NCBI RefSeq assembly: GCF_003386165.1
Contig: NZ_QRDV01000001.1
Location: 372,001-436,000, forward strand
Origin: Winogradskyella eximia
GTDB lineage: Bacteria; Bacteroidota; Bacteroidia; Flavobacteriales; Flavobacteriaceae
Length of the DNA: 64,000 nt
Reading direction: 5' to 3'
Shown here piece after piece: positions 8,113-16,158 of the stretch (the stretch's first letter is position 1; the number at the start of each line of letters is the position of its first letter). The translations under genes were made by a program, and so were the position numbers. Under the pieces are notes generated by a model, which had not been told where the DNA came from, did not search any database, and worked only from the letters and a program-made list of their open reading frames with translations.

Positions 8113-9596
8113 TTAGCCAAATACTAAAACAGCTTATTACATTCGATAAAAGTATAGTACAGCCATTATATATACAAGTGGCACAGCAAATTGTAAATGC
8201 TATACAACGTGGTTATTTAGAAAAAGGGAGCAAATTGCCAGGTACTCGGGTTTTTAGTCAGCTGTTAAACATTCATCGTAATACGGCTGTGGCGATTTAT
8301 GAAGAATTAGCTTCGCAAGGTTGGGTAGATATTATTGCCAATAGAGGAACTTTTGTTTTGGTGCCCGAAGCATCCACGGCAAAAATTAAAGCTACAACAC
8401 AGCACTTACAACAAGCGTACGCATACCCGAAAGTTGCTGGGTTTCCGTTTCAAAAATCGTTTCATTTGGCTTCTACAGCACAAGAAACGACTGCAAAATA
8501 TTCCATTAACGATGGTAAGCCCGATTTGCGTTTACATCCGGTGCACCAGTTTTCTAGATGGTATAGTGCAGCTATGAAACGAAAACCATTGATTAATAAA
8601 TGGAACAGAACAACGGCTTTAACGCCTTCGGTTTTTAGCACACAGCTCTGTAATTATTTAAATGCTACACGAGGATTTCATATTAACCCTAATCATTTAA
8701 TTAATACACGTAGCACAGAAATGAGCCTTTATGTGGTCTCTCGACTGCTAATTAAACAAAACGATTTGGTGCTAGTTGGGCAGTTAAGTAATTATGCTGC
8801 TAACATGATTTTTTACGAAACTGGTGCCACCATGAGAACCATTCCGATAGACGAAGAGGGTTTGAATGTTGATTATATAAAAAAACATTTTTTAAAAGGA
8901 AGTATACGATGTGTATATGTATGTGCGCATAGAGATTATCCCACAACTGTAACGTTAAGTGCCAAACGTCGTTTACAGTTGTTGCAACTTGCAAAAGCTT
9001 ACGGATTTGCTATTATTGAAGATGATTACGATTATGATTTTCAATTTGAAGGTTCTGCCATGTTACCTATGGCAAGTGCAGATGCAGATGGTATGGTGAT
9101 TTATCTTGGTAAATTAGGGCAGTCCTTGTTTCCTAGCTTTCATACTGGGTTTGTAGTGGCACCCGAAAGCTTTATTTCTGAAGCTAAAAACTATTTACAA
9201 TTATTAGATAAACAAGGAGATTTAATACAGGAGCAAATGTTATCTGAGCTCATTTCTGAAGGTGAAATATACCGACTTAAGAAGAAAAACATCATCACTT
9301 ACAAACAGCGTCGTGATTGTTTATGCCAATATTTAAACTATTATTTTGAAGGTGCTATTACTTGGGATACACCCTTAGGTGGTTTGGCGCTATGGTTGAG
9401 ATTTGTGAACACCATATCTTTGGTGAAATTGGCTGAAGAAGCTGAAAAACTAGATTTGTTCTTGCCAAAAACGATTTTATATCAAGATAAAACGACTTGT
9501 GCTATTCGTTTTGGTTTTGGTCATTTAAATGAAGATGAATTAGAAATCGTGATTAAAAAATTGAAAAGTGCATATGATAAGGTGCTTAATCTTTAA
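8100..9596 (+). CDS. MocR-type GntR regulator with degenerate PLP site
   Basis: A 498-residue protein with an N-terminal winged HTH of the GntR family (about 15-80, with LPGTRVFSQLLNIHRNT) fused to a type-I aminotransferase fold (about 130-490). Family members such as GabR and PdxR bind PLP through a lysine in a GTFSK-type motif. Here the motif, in the ungapped frame VIYLGKLGQSLFP, has Gln341 at the lysine position, and the phosphate-contacting Arg after it is His348. The pyridine-binding Asp motif EDDYDYDF is intact. It probably still binds an effector, but not as a normal internal aldimine. It is divergent from a TonB receptor and overlaps the convergent gene at its 3' end by 11 nt. Confidence 0.88.
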   Translation: MNSPVSQILKQLITFDKSIVQPLYIQVAQQIVNAIQRGYLEKGSKLPGTRVFSQLLNIHRNTAVAIYEELASQGWVDIIANRGTFVLVPEASTAKIKATTQHLQQAYAYPKVAGFPFQKSFHLASTAQETTAKYSINDGKPDLRLHPVHQFSRWYSAAMKRKPLINKWNRTTALTPSVFSTQLCNYLNATRGFHINPNHLINTRSTEMSLYVVSRLLIKQNDLVLVGQLSNYAANMIFYETGATMRTIPIDEEGLNVDYIKKHFLKGSIRCVYVCAHRDYPTTVTLSAKRRLQLLQLAKAYGFAIIEDDYDYDFQFEGSAMLPMASADADGMVIYLGKLGQSLFPSFHTGFVVAPESFISEAKNYLQLLDKQGDLIQEQMLSELISEGEIYRLKKKNIITYKQRRDCLCQYLNYYFEGAITWDTPLGGLALWLRFVNTISLVKLAEEAEKLDLFLPKTILYQDKTTCAIRFGFGHLNEDELEIVIKKLKSAYDKVLNL

Positions 9597-10002
9597 TGGG
9601 AAATTCAGTTTTGCAATCTTCACATTTGTATTGGTAACGTGCGCTAAAAGGCAGTGTGAAGAACAAGAGGCCGATTACAAAAGACATCAAGGATTTAAAA
9701 CTATTAATAGTGGTGTACATTTCAACATGTTCGCCTTTACAATTGGGACAAACAATAGGATGCCCTTCATCATCTACAGAATAGGCTTTGATTGATTTTA
9801 AAATTGCTCGCGCTTTTTCTTCGTCCTTGGCAAGTACCTTTAATTTTACGCCTCCAATGGCTTGGCTTACTAAAGGATCTGTGTCTATTGTAAGATTATC
9901 TCTTAAAAAGACTTCTATGCCATCGGCTTCTAATCTACCTTTTGCTATTTGTGCTTCTGTAGAATAGGGGAATCTTGCTATGGTAATGAAGGTATCTTGC
10001 AT
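9586..10002 (-). CDS. DUF2007-type protein with zinc ribbon and membrane segment
   Basis: A 138-residue protein. The N-terminal part (about 4-70) matches the DUF2007 'putative signal transducing protein' type: FITIARFPYSTEAQIAKGRL, then a GI-VFLRDN segment and a KVLAKDEEKAR segment. A CPNC pair near residue 85 and a CEDC pair near 127 could form a split zinc ribbon around a hydrophobic helix (about 103-118). Its 3' end overlaps the convergent MocR gene by 11 nt. The biochemical role of DUF2007 is not known. Confidence 0.75.
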   Translation of the reverse strand: MQDTFITIARFPYSTEAQIAKGRLEADGIEVFLRDNLTIDTDPLVSQAIGGVKLKVLAKDEEKARAILKSIKAYSVDDEGHPIVCPNCKGEHVEMYTTINSFKSLMSFVIGLLFFTLPFSARYQYKCEDCKTEFPIKD

Positions 10003-10028
10003 ATGGTAAAGGTACTATATTCTTGTGG

Positions 10029-10061
10029 AGACCTGTTAGGTTTTTAAAACCTGACAGGTCT
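10029..10061. repeat. 33-nt palindromic repeat, copy A
   Basis: The 16-nt arms start AGACCTGTTAGG and end CCTGACAGGTCT around a central T. One G-U pair replaces a Watson-Crick pair. It has the same length and design as copies at 10725, 14096 and 40111. It lies between two minus-strand genes and may act as a terminator or RNA stabiliser. Confidence 0.75.
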
Positions 10062-10069
10062 AATAATAG

Positions 10070-10618
10070 TTAATCAATTTTGCCAGATGCCATCTTAGCT
10101 TTCCACTCCTTTTTATCTACCCATTTAAAGTTATTGGGTTCTGTGGCATCTAATAAATCGATGTTTAATTGTTCTGAAAGTTCAAAACCGATGAGAAAGG
10201 CTTCTTTGTAGTTGTCTTCTTCGTATAATTCAAAATGTTTGTTGTTATCGTACCACAGATTCACTTCAAATATATAATCTCCTCCTATTGTGGGTTGATG
10301 GAACACGGAAACATATTGGTAGTTTTTAATGGTTTGCCATGAACCCAATTTTACAGGGCCAATATTGTATGTTGGTCTAAATCTTGAGTTTTCGATGTCA
10401 ATATGGATACTTTTTGTTAAGGTAAATCCTATAGCAATAGATATGAATATAATACAAGGTTCAAGTCTATGTAAAAATAGTGTGAACCCTTCTTCTGATA
10501 AATGTATATCGTATAAAGCAAATAATAGTATGAAGGTAGCTACAGTAAAGAATAGCGCAGCAATGGGGATTTGCCAAATAGGTCTAGCGCTTTCTGAAAT
10601 GATGGTGTTGGGTTTCAT
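10070..10618 (-). CDS. Small membrane protein, paralog of the protein at 3122
   Basis: A 182-residue hypothetical protein with two hydrophobic helices (about 14-36 and 52-67), then a soluble domain. Its region from GSWQ to the LLDAT motif aligns with the protein at 3122-3595 (QYVSVF against EYISVF, VNLWYDNN against VNLFYNTN, LLDAT against ILDAT). The extra C-terminal tail is basic (DKKEWKAKMASGKID). It is flanked on both sides by copies of the 33-nt palindrome. Function unknown. Confidence 0.7.
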   Translation of the reverse strand: MKPNTIISESARPIWQIPIAALFFTVATFILLFALYDIHLSEEGFTLFLHRLEPCIIFISIAIGFTLTKSIHIDIENSRFRPTYNIGPVKLGSWQTIKNYQYVSVFHQPTIGGDYIFEVNLWYDNNKHFELYEEDNYKEAFLIGFELSEQLNIDLLDATEPNNFKWVDKKEWKAKMASGKID

Positions 10619-10724
10619 GTGTTTATATTTATTGTTTTTTATCGGTCACATGGTATATCCATTTTATCATTCCCTTGGGTATTAAAAGCGAGTTATGGAT
10701 GTTTCATGTTTCAAATATATGAAA

Positions 10725-10757
10725 AGACCTGTCAGGTTTTTAAAACTTGACAGGTCT
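10725..10757. repeat. 33-nt palindromic repeat, copy B
   Basis: The arms begin AGACCTGTCAGG and end CTTGACAGGTCT around a central T, with one G-U wobble. It lies between the divergent genes at 10618 and 10843 and is nearly identical to copy A, 696 nt away. Confidence 0.75.
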
Positions 10758-10815
10758 GAATACTATAATTTTTTTCGTTCTTTAATATTTAATTATCGTT
10801 TATCAATAATTTTTA

Positions 10816-10840
10816 TATATTTGTTATCGTAAAACGATAA
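10816..10840 (+). promoter_or_regulatory. -7 element with adjoining operator palindrome
   Basis: TATATTTG (10816-10823) is a perfect TAnnTTTG. It is followed at once by the perfect 7-3-7 inverted repeat TTATCGT/AAA/ACGATAA (10824-10840), which ends 2 nt before the ATG at 10843. A second TTATCGT lies at 10793-10799. The palindrome covers the expected transcription start, as a repressor site would. The HTH gene at the end of the operon is the obvious candidate ligand. Confidence 0.55.
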
Positions 10841-10842
10841 TT

Positions 10843-11352
10843 ATGAATTCTGCAAAAACACTTTATGCGATACTAAATGTTATTATTATTCTTATTCTAA
10901 TTAGCATTGGTTTAGGGATTTTTGTTTTATCAATGATTCTCTTTGGCGTAAAACAAGATTTTATCGGTATAGAAGAAGATGCATTAATTTATAAAACTGA
11001 AGCCATGCTTTATCGTTATACCTTTTTTAAGCTTGTAATTTATGCTGCTTTTGTTGTTGCGCTTTGGAGATTAAGAAAGGCGACAAAATTGTTATTAAAA
11101 AAAGATTTTTATAATGCCGAACTTATAAGTGGAATGTTTAATTCTGGAAAACTTATGGTTCTTTCGTCAGTCGCTTTATGGTTTATTGATGAGATGAGCA
11201 ATAGGTTTTTTAAACGGCATGTTTTGGATGGTTTAAGTGAAAAAACATTGGTCTATCTATTAATAATTGCGATGGGATTGTTTTTAATGCTAATAAGTAC
11301 AGTGCTTAGAGATACTAAGGCTATAAAAGAAGAAAACGATTTAACCATATAA
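10843..11352 (+). CDS. DUF2975-type membrane protein, first of a tandem pair
   Basis: A 169-residue protein with four predicted transmembrane helices (about 8-35, 60-78, 102-120, 136-155). It matches the DUF2975 family, which elsewhere is paired with a small YozG-like HTH protein, the same arrangement as here. It ends in ENDLTI, like the next gene, which marks the two as tandem duplicates. Only 2 nt separate it from the next start. A likely reading is a membrane sensor or anti-regulator for the HTH protein; this is inferred from gene order only. Confidence 0.75.
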   Translation: MNSAKTLYAILNVIIILILISIGLGIFVLSMILFGVKQDFIGIEEDALIYKTEAMLYRYTFFKLVIYAAFVVALWRLRKATKLLLKKDFYNAELISGMFNSGKLMVLSSVALWFIDEMSNRFFKRHVLDGLSEKTLVYLLIIAMGLFLMLISTVLRDTKAIKEENDLTI

Positions 11353-11354
11353 AT

Positions 11355-11942
11355 ATGACTAAAAACACACTTTTAAATACCGCGATTTTAATAACGAGAC
11401 TATTGAAAATCATATTAATAATTGCTGCAATAGGTATTACGAGCTTATTTGTATATGCTCAAATTGATAAAGACAGGTTTGCAGAAGAAGAGATTGTGTT
11501 AAAGGCTAATCCAAGTTATCTTGGTGTTTCAACTATAATCTCGGATGTTTGGAAGGATGATACTAAGGATACCAAATACGATTCAAAACCTTATACTTTT
11601 GGAAAACTAAAAACAGTATCCTTGTATATCAATTATTTTAAAGTCATTATTGTTGCCGTGTTAATGTTCCTAATCCTTAGGGCTTTCGAAACCATTATGC
11701 TATCTGTAAAAACATTACATACATTTAGTAGTCGTAATGCAAAACTGTTTAGGAAGATTGGAATCTATATTATTGTGGTTACAATTCTGATAAGTTATAC
11801 GGTACTTCGATTTGAAAGTGGAAGTCAAATTATTGCACATCTATCGTTAACACCAGTAATTTATATGCTTTTGGCCTTTGTAATGGCAGAGATTTTTAAA
11901 GAAGGTGAAAATTTGAGAGCAGAAAACGATCTAACCATATAA
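11355..11942 (+). CDS. DUF2975-type membrane protein, second of a tandem pair
   Basis: A 195-residue protein with four predicted helices (about 8-32, 90-110, 133-152, 160-178). Between the first two there is a longer extracytoplasmic loop (residues about 35-85, DKDRFAEEEIV and SDVWKDDTKDTKY) than in the first copy. It shares the C-terminal ENDLTI with its upstream paralog. Start and stop are 2 nt from its neighbours on each side, so the three genes are one transcript and probably translationally coupled. Function unknown; DUF2975 family. Confidence 0.75.
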   Translation: MTKNTLLNTAILITRLLKIILIIAAIGITSLFVYAQIDKDRFAEEEIVLKANPSYLGVSTIISDVWKDDTKDTKYDSKPYTFGKLKTVSLYINYFKVIIVAVLMFLILRAFETIMLSVKTLHTFSSRNAKLFRKIGIYIIVVTILISYTVLRFESGSQIIAHLSLTPVIYMLLAFVMAEIFKEGENLRAENDLTI

Positions 11943-11944
11943 CC

Positions 11945-12151
11945 ATGCCCATAATAGTCAACTTAGACCTCATATTAACCAAACGTGGCATGAAGAGTAA
12001 TGAACTTGCTGAAATCGTTGGTATTACAACAGCAAACCTGTCCATTTTAAAAACAGGAAAAGCAAAAGCCATTCGATTTTCAACTTTAGAAGCGATTTGT
12101 AAAGCTTTGGACTGTCAGCCTAGTGATATATTAGAATACGTAGAAGATTAA
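11945..12151 (+). CDS. Small Cro/CI-type HTH regulator (YozG-like)
   Basis: A 68-residue DNA-binding protein that is essentially one XRE helix-turn-helix (about 10-62: KSNELAEIVGITTANLSILK, then FSTLEAICKALDCQPSDILEY). It is the third gene of the operon and resembles Bacillus YozG, which is also linked to a DUF2975 protein. The palindrome at 10824-10840 in the operon promoter is a natural autoregulatory site. There is no separate ligand domain, so sensing would have to come from the membrane proteins or from protein level. Confidence 0.85.
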   Translation: MPIIVNLDLILTKRGMKSNELAEIVGITTANLSILKTGKAKAIRFSTLEAICKALDCQPSDILEYVED

Positions 12152-12196
12152 AAGGTTTTAAAAAATAGTATCTTGGGAGTCTAAAAAATTGAATAG

Positions 12197-13993
12197 ATGC
12201 GAAGCCTAATTTTATTACTGTCTTTTTTATGTTTAGTGAATTGCAAGGAAGACAAAAATCCGGTAACAGAATTAACAACAACAGGAAGTTCAAGCTATAC
12301 CATTTCGTTTGAAAATGCAGCACATCATGAAGCTGAAATCACGGCTACTTTTAAAGGTTTAAAATCCGGTGAAGCTGAATTTAGAATGTCTAGAAGCTCA
12401 CCAGGACGTTATGCTATTCACGAATTTGCTAAAAATGTTTATAACGTAAAAGTTACAGATAGTAAAGGCCATGTTTTAGAAACAACACGTCCCGATCCGT
12501 ATTCTTGGACTGTGAACGATCACGATGGCACTATCATAGTCAATTACACCTTATATGCCAATCATGGAGATGGCACCTACGCACAAGTTGATGAAACGCA
12601 TGCGCATCTTAATATGCCAGCGACGTTTATGTATGCTCCGAGTTTGGAAAACGACACCTTCAACATTGAATTTAAACCACGCGAAGACTTAAACTGGGAA
12701 ATTGCTACGCAGTTAAAGCTCGTAGAAGGCAACACTTATTCCGCTGATAACTTACAGTATTTTATGGATAGTCCGACTGAAATTAGTGACCATATGTTGC
12801 GTTCGTTTGAGGTAGATGGTCAGAAGATCAATTTTGCATTACACCACAATGGAACCGCAGTAGAGTTTGATGCCTATTTTGAAAACGTAAAGAAAACAAT
12901 CTTACAACAAAAAGCAGTTTTTGGAGAATTACCAAGCTACGATTACGGTGAGTACACATTTTTAGGCTGTTATATTCCTAATGCTACAGGAGATGGTATG
13001 GAACATCGAAACTCTACCATTGTCACCAGCACGCGAAGTTTAGCCGATGGAGCCGATCGAAATATTGGGACGGTGTCTCATGAGTTTTTTCATTGCTGGA
13101 ATGTAGAACGTATACGACCACAAAGTTTAGAGCCTTTTAATTTTGAAGCAGCTAACATGAGTGGCGAGCTTTGGTTTGCTGAAGGGTTTACCAGTTATTA
13201 TGACGATTTAACTTTAACTAGAGCCGGACTTATAGCACAGGAAGATTATATAAAAGGGCTGACAGGAACGTTTAATTACGTTTGGAATTCACCAGGACGA
13301 CAGTTTTTTAATCCTATTGAGATGAGCTATCAAGCTCCATTTGTAGATGCCGCACGTTCTGTAGATGATATCAATCGTGGCAATACTTTTATTTCCTATT
13401 ATTCGTATGGCAGTATGCTAGGTTTGGCTTTAGATTTATCGCTTAGAGCCGAAAACCTGAATCTAGACGATTATATGGCATTGGTTTGGAAGACTTACGG
13501 AAAAACGGAAACCTATTATACCATTGCTGATTTACAGCAAACGTTAAAGGATTATGCAGGTGCTGACTTTGGTGATGCTTTTTTCAACAATTATATCTAC
13601 AAAAGCGACATGCCCGATTTTGAAAGCTTATTTAAAACGGTTGGTGTGCAATTACAACAAAATACAGACCAGCCTGCTTTTGGATTGCGTTTAAATAATC
13701 AAGTCATTACAAGTAATACAATGGTCGGTTCTGGAGCTTATACCGCAGGACTTGAAAAAGGAGATAAGTTACTTAAAATAGATGGTGTTGAGATCAATGA
13801 AACATCAGACTTAAATAAAATTTTAGGTACAGTAAAACCGAATCAAACTGTTGATGTGGTTTATGAGCGTTTCGGAAAACAACGCACTGTAAAACTAACT
13901 TTAGATGCCGATACGTCTTATGCTATTTCAAGTTTAGATGTTTTATCTGAAGCGGCTAAAGCAAATCGAGACGCTTGGTTGGGCGCCAAGTAG
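12197..13993 (+). CDS. M61-family (glycyl aminopeptidase-like) metallopeptidase lipoprotein
   Basis: A 598-residue lipoprotein: signal peptide with lipobox LVNC, Cys16. After the cysteine comes KED, which matches the K-(D/E)2 surface-export signal described for Capnocytophaga lipoproteins. An M61 N-terminal beta domain (about 35-190) precedes the catalytic gluzincin domain with GMEHRNS, the zinc motif HEFFH (His295, Glu296, His299) and the third ligand Glu329 in WFAEGFT. A C-terminal PDZ domain (about 500-580) includes GSGAYTAGLEKGDKLLKIDG. The likely activity is aminopeptidase action on peptides starting with Gly or Ala at the cell surface. It is monocistronic. Confidence 0.92.
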   Translation: MRSLILLLSFLCLVNCKEDKNPVTELTTTGSSSYTISFENAAHHEAEITATFKGLKSGEAEFRMSRSSPGRYAIHEFAKNVYNVKVTDSKGHVLETTRPDPYSWTVNDHDGTIIVNYTLYANHGDGTYAQVDETHAHLNMPATFMYAPSLENDTFNIEFKPREDLNWEIATQLKLVEGNTYSADNLQYFMDSPTEISDHMLRSFEVDGQKINFALHHNGTAVEFDAYFENVKKTILQQKAVFGELPSYDYGEYTFLGCYIPNATGDGMEHRNSTIVTSTRSLADGADRNIGTVSHEFFHCWNVERIRPQSLEPFNFEAANMSGELWFAEGFTSYYDDLTLTRAGLIAQEDYIKGLTGTFNYVWNSPGRQFFNPIEMSYQAPFVDAARSVDDINRGNTFISYYSYGSMLGLALDLSLRAENLNLDDYMALVWKTYGKTETYYTIADLQQTLKDYAGADFGDAFFNNYIYKSDMPDFESLFKTVGVQLQQNTDQPAFGLRLNNQVITSNTMVGSGAYTAGLEKGDKLLKIDGVEINETSDLNKILGTVKPNQTVDVVYERFGKQRTVKLTLDADTSYAISSLDVLSEAAKANRDAWLGAK

Positions 13994-14095
13994 AATTAGT
14001 GACGTCTTATTTGGTTAAGTAGAAGAAAGAAGATTAAAGGGAAATTACAAGTATTTAAAGGCGTTTAAATAATATTTTATAATAAATTTTAAACT

Positions 14096-14128
14096 AGACC
14101 TTACAGATTTTAAAAACCTGTAAGGTCT
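14096..14128. repeat. 33-nt palindromic repeat, copy C
   Basis: The arms begin AGACCTTACAG and end CTGTAAGGTCT around a central A; a single A-C mismatch interrupts the arms. The variable bases differ from copies A and B but stay paired, which is compensatory change. It is followed by TTTTTGTATTTTT and could end transcription from the M61 gene before umuC. Confidence 0.75.
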
Positions 14129-14145
14129 TTTTGTATTTTTACATT

Positions 14146-15402
14146 ATGTATGCCTTAGTAGATTGTAATAATTTTTATGCCTCTTGTGAGCGGGTTTTTA
14201 ACCCTAATTTGCGTCATCAACCTATTGCTATTTTAAGTAATAATGATGGTTGTGTTATTGCGCGCAGTGATGAAGCTAAGGCTGTTGGTTTGCCTATGGG
14301 AGCTCCAATTTTTAAATGGGAAAGCTTTTGTAAAGATCATAATATTAAAGTGTTTTCATCTAATTATCCATTATATGGAGATATGAGTAGTCGTGTAATG
14401 CGCATACTAGAGCACTTTACTCCAGATGTTGAAATCTATAGTATAGACGAGGCTTTTCTTCAGTTTAAAGGTTTTGAAAATTATAATTTAGAAGCTTACG
14501 GCGGTCAAATAAGAACACGGATTTTAAAGTGGACCGGTATTCCTACTTGTGTAGGTGTTGCTCCTACAAAAGCATTAAGTAAAGTTGCCAATAAAATTGC
14601 ACGTAAGTTTCCTAAAGAAACTAAAGGCGTTTATGTTATAGCTTCCGAAGCATCTCGAATTAAAGCCTTAAAATGGATTAAGATTGAAGACGTTTGGGGA
14701 ATAGGTCGTGGTTTACAAAAACGCTTAAAAGCAAAAGGATGCCATACAGCTTATGATTTTACACAGTTATCTGATGATTGGGTCCGACAAACATTTTCTA
14801 TTACCGAGTGGAAACTTAAAAAGGACTTAGAAGGGGTTTCTAAAATCTCTTTAGATGAGCCAACCACAAAACGCGCTATTGCTACCACACGAAGTTTTGA
14901 ATATACCTATTCCGATATCGATAATATAAAAGAACGAATCTCTACCTTTGCAACAAGTTGCGCAGAGAAATTACGTAAGCAAAACTCCAGTTGCCATATG
15001 ATTATTGTTATGCTAAGTAGTGATAGGCATAAAAAAGATTTAGAACAGCATAAGGTTAGTACAATGGTTAGTTTTCCGTTTCCTACAGATTCTTCCTTGT
15101 TAATTAGCACACAGGCTGTAAATGCAGTAAAATCGATTTATAAAAAAGGGATAAAATACAAAAGAGCAGGAGTTATTGTTACCGGTTTGGTGCCTACAGA
15201 TAATTTTCAGTTAGATTTGTTTCATAAAGAAGATCCAAAGCATAAACCTTTGATGTCTGCAATAGATGTTATAAATAAGAAGTACAAAGGGAATAAAATA
15301 AAATTAGGAAATCAAGATTTAGAACGTACTTGGAAAATGCGTCAAGAACGTTTGTCTCCAAGATATACAACCAACATTAATGATATTATTGTAGTTAAGT
15401 AA
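14146..15402 (+). CDS. umuC: Y-family DNA polymerase V subunit UmuC
   Basis: A 418-residue translesion polymerase. I use the ATG at 14146 (MYALVDCNNFYASCERVF), because the TTG 15 nt upstream adds only MYFYI and the canonical family start is MYAL. Catalytic features: Asp6 in the first motif, SIDEAF with Asp101 and Glu102, then the thumb HhH region (IEDVWGIGRGLQKRLKAKG) and a little-finger domain to about 350. The C-terminal DUF4113-like tail ends with RTWKMRQERLSPRYTT, typical of UmuC. It is followed 283 nt later by umuD, the reverse of the usual umuDC order. A near-consensus -7 (TATTTTTA, 14134-14141) lies 4 nt before the ATG. Confidence 0.95.
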   Translation: MYALVDCNNFYASCERVFNPNLRHQPIAILSNNDGCVIARSDEAKAVGLPMGAPIFKWESFCKDHNIKVFSSNYPLYGDMSSRVMRILEHFTPDVEIYSIDEAFLQFKGFENYNLEAYGGQIRTRILKWTGIPTCVGVAPTKALSKVANKIARKFPKETKGVYVIASEASRIKALKWIKIEDVWGIGRGLQKRLKAKGCHTAYDFTQLSDDWVRQTFSITEWKLKKDLEGVSKISLDEPTTKRAIATTRSFEYTYSDIDNIKERISTFATSCAEKLRKQNSSCHMIIVMLSSDRHKKDLEQHKVSTMVSFPFPTDSSLLISTQAVNAVKSIYKKGIKYKRAGVIVTGLVPTDNFQLDLFHKEDPKHKPLMSAIDVINKKYKGNKIKLGNQDLERTWKMRQERLSPRYTTNINDIIVVK

Positions 15403-15424
15403 TTTTCCTTAATTAAAGGTAGCT

Positions 15425-15694
15425 TTATTTAGATTTATGATTGTTAATGTACTCTTTAATAGTAATTGCAATATCTGAAATAGGGTATATTAGTGAAAAC
15501 AATAGACCTAGAGCACCATAAAAATGCGCTTTACCTATGTAAATAGGGTTAGGATAATTTGTGGTGACAAAAACCATTTGGTAACTCAAATAAAAAATGA
15601 GAATACAAAATGGATATGCAAGTAAACGTATTAAATTTTTTTTTTCAATAAGGTTATTAAAATAAGATTGATAATATAAATAAAATGATAGCAC
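15425..15694 (-). CDS. Possible small membrane protein antisense to the umuC-umuD gap
   Basis: An 89-residue open frame that fills the gap between umuC and umuD on the opposite strand; its start overlaps the umuD start by 10 nt. It has two hydrophobic stretches (about 22-42 and 56-74) and a charged tail (IKEYINNHKSK). The composition looks protein-like rather than random, but I recognise no family. If real, its promoter would lie inside umuD, and the umuD promoter would lie inside this gene. The N-terminal 15 residues may not belong to it. Confidence 0.4.
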   Translation of the reverse strand: MLSFYLYYQSYFNNLIEKKNLIRLLAYPFCILIFYLSYQMVFVTTNYPNPIYIGKAHFYGALGLLFSLIYPISDIAITIKEYINNHKSK

Positions 15695-16128
15695 ATAAGT
15701 CTAATAGCTTAATATTTTTTTTGCCAGAAGCCATTGAAGGAGCTGGTACCAATTTTTTTGATACAGGAATTTCAGCAGGTTTTCCATCTCCAGCAGAAGA
15801 TTTTAAAGAGCAACGTTTGTCTTTAGATGATGAGTTAGTTAAAAATAAGGAAGCTACATTCTACGCTAAAGTAAGTGGACAATCTATGATTGGTGCAGGT
15901 TTAGATGATAATGATTTGTTAGTTATAGATAGAAGTCTAGAACCTGCAAATAATAAAATAGCAGTATGTTTTCTAGATGGTGAATTTACTGTAAAACGCC
16001 TTAGAGTTTCTAACGGAGAGGTGTGGTTGCAGCCCGAAAACCCAAATTATCCTATTATAAAAATAACAGAAGACAATAATTTTGTGATTTGGGGAATTGT
16101 AACTAATGTGATTAAGAAGGTGTATTAA
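15685..16128 (+). CDS. umuD: UmuD, self-cleaving pol V subunit
   Basis: A 147-residue S24 peptidase that, after RecA-stimulated self-cleavage, forms UmuD' and activates UmuC. The cleavage segment SAGFPSPAED is the equivalent of E. coli CGFPSPAAD, so the cut is predicted between Ala31 and Gly32. Catalytic Ser67 sits in SGQSM and Lys104 in FTVKRL; they are 37 residues apart, as in E. coli (Ser60, Lys97). It lies downstream of umuC rather than upstream and is separated by 283 nt, so it needs its own promoter. It converges on the Fic gene. Confidence 0.93.
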   Translation: MIAHKSNSLIFFLPEAIEGAGTNFFDTGISAGFPSPAEDFKEQRLSLDDELVKNKEATFYAKVSGQSMIGAGLDDNDLLVIDRSLEPANNKIAVCFLDGEFTVKRLRVSNGEVWLQPENPNYPIIKITEDNNFVIWGIVTNVIKKVY

Positions 16129-16158
16129 AAGTAGAGGTATTTTATAAGTATTTATATT

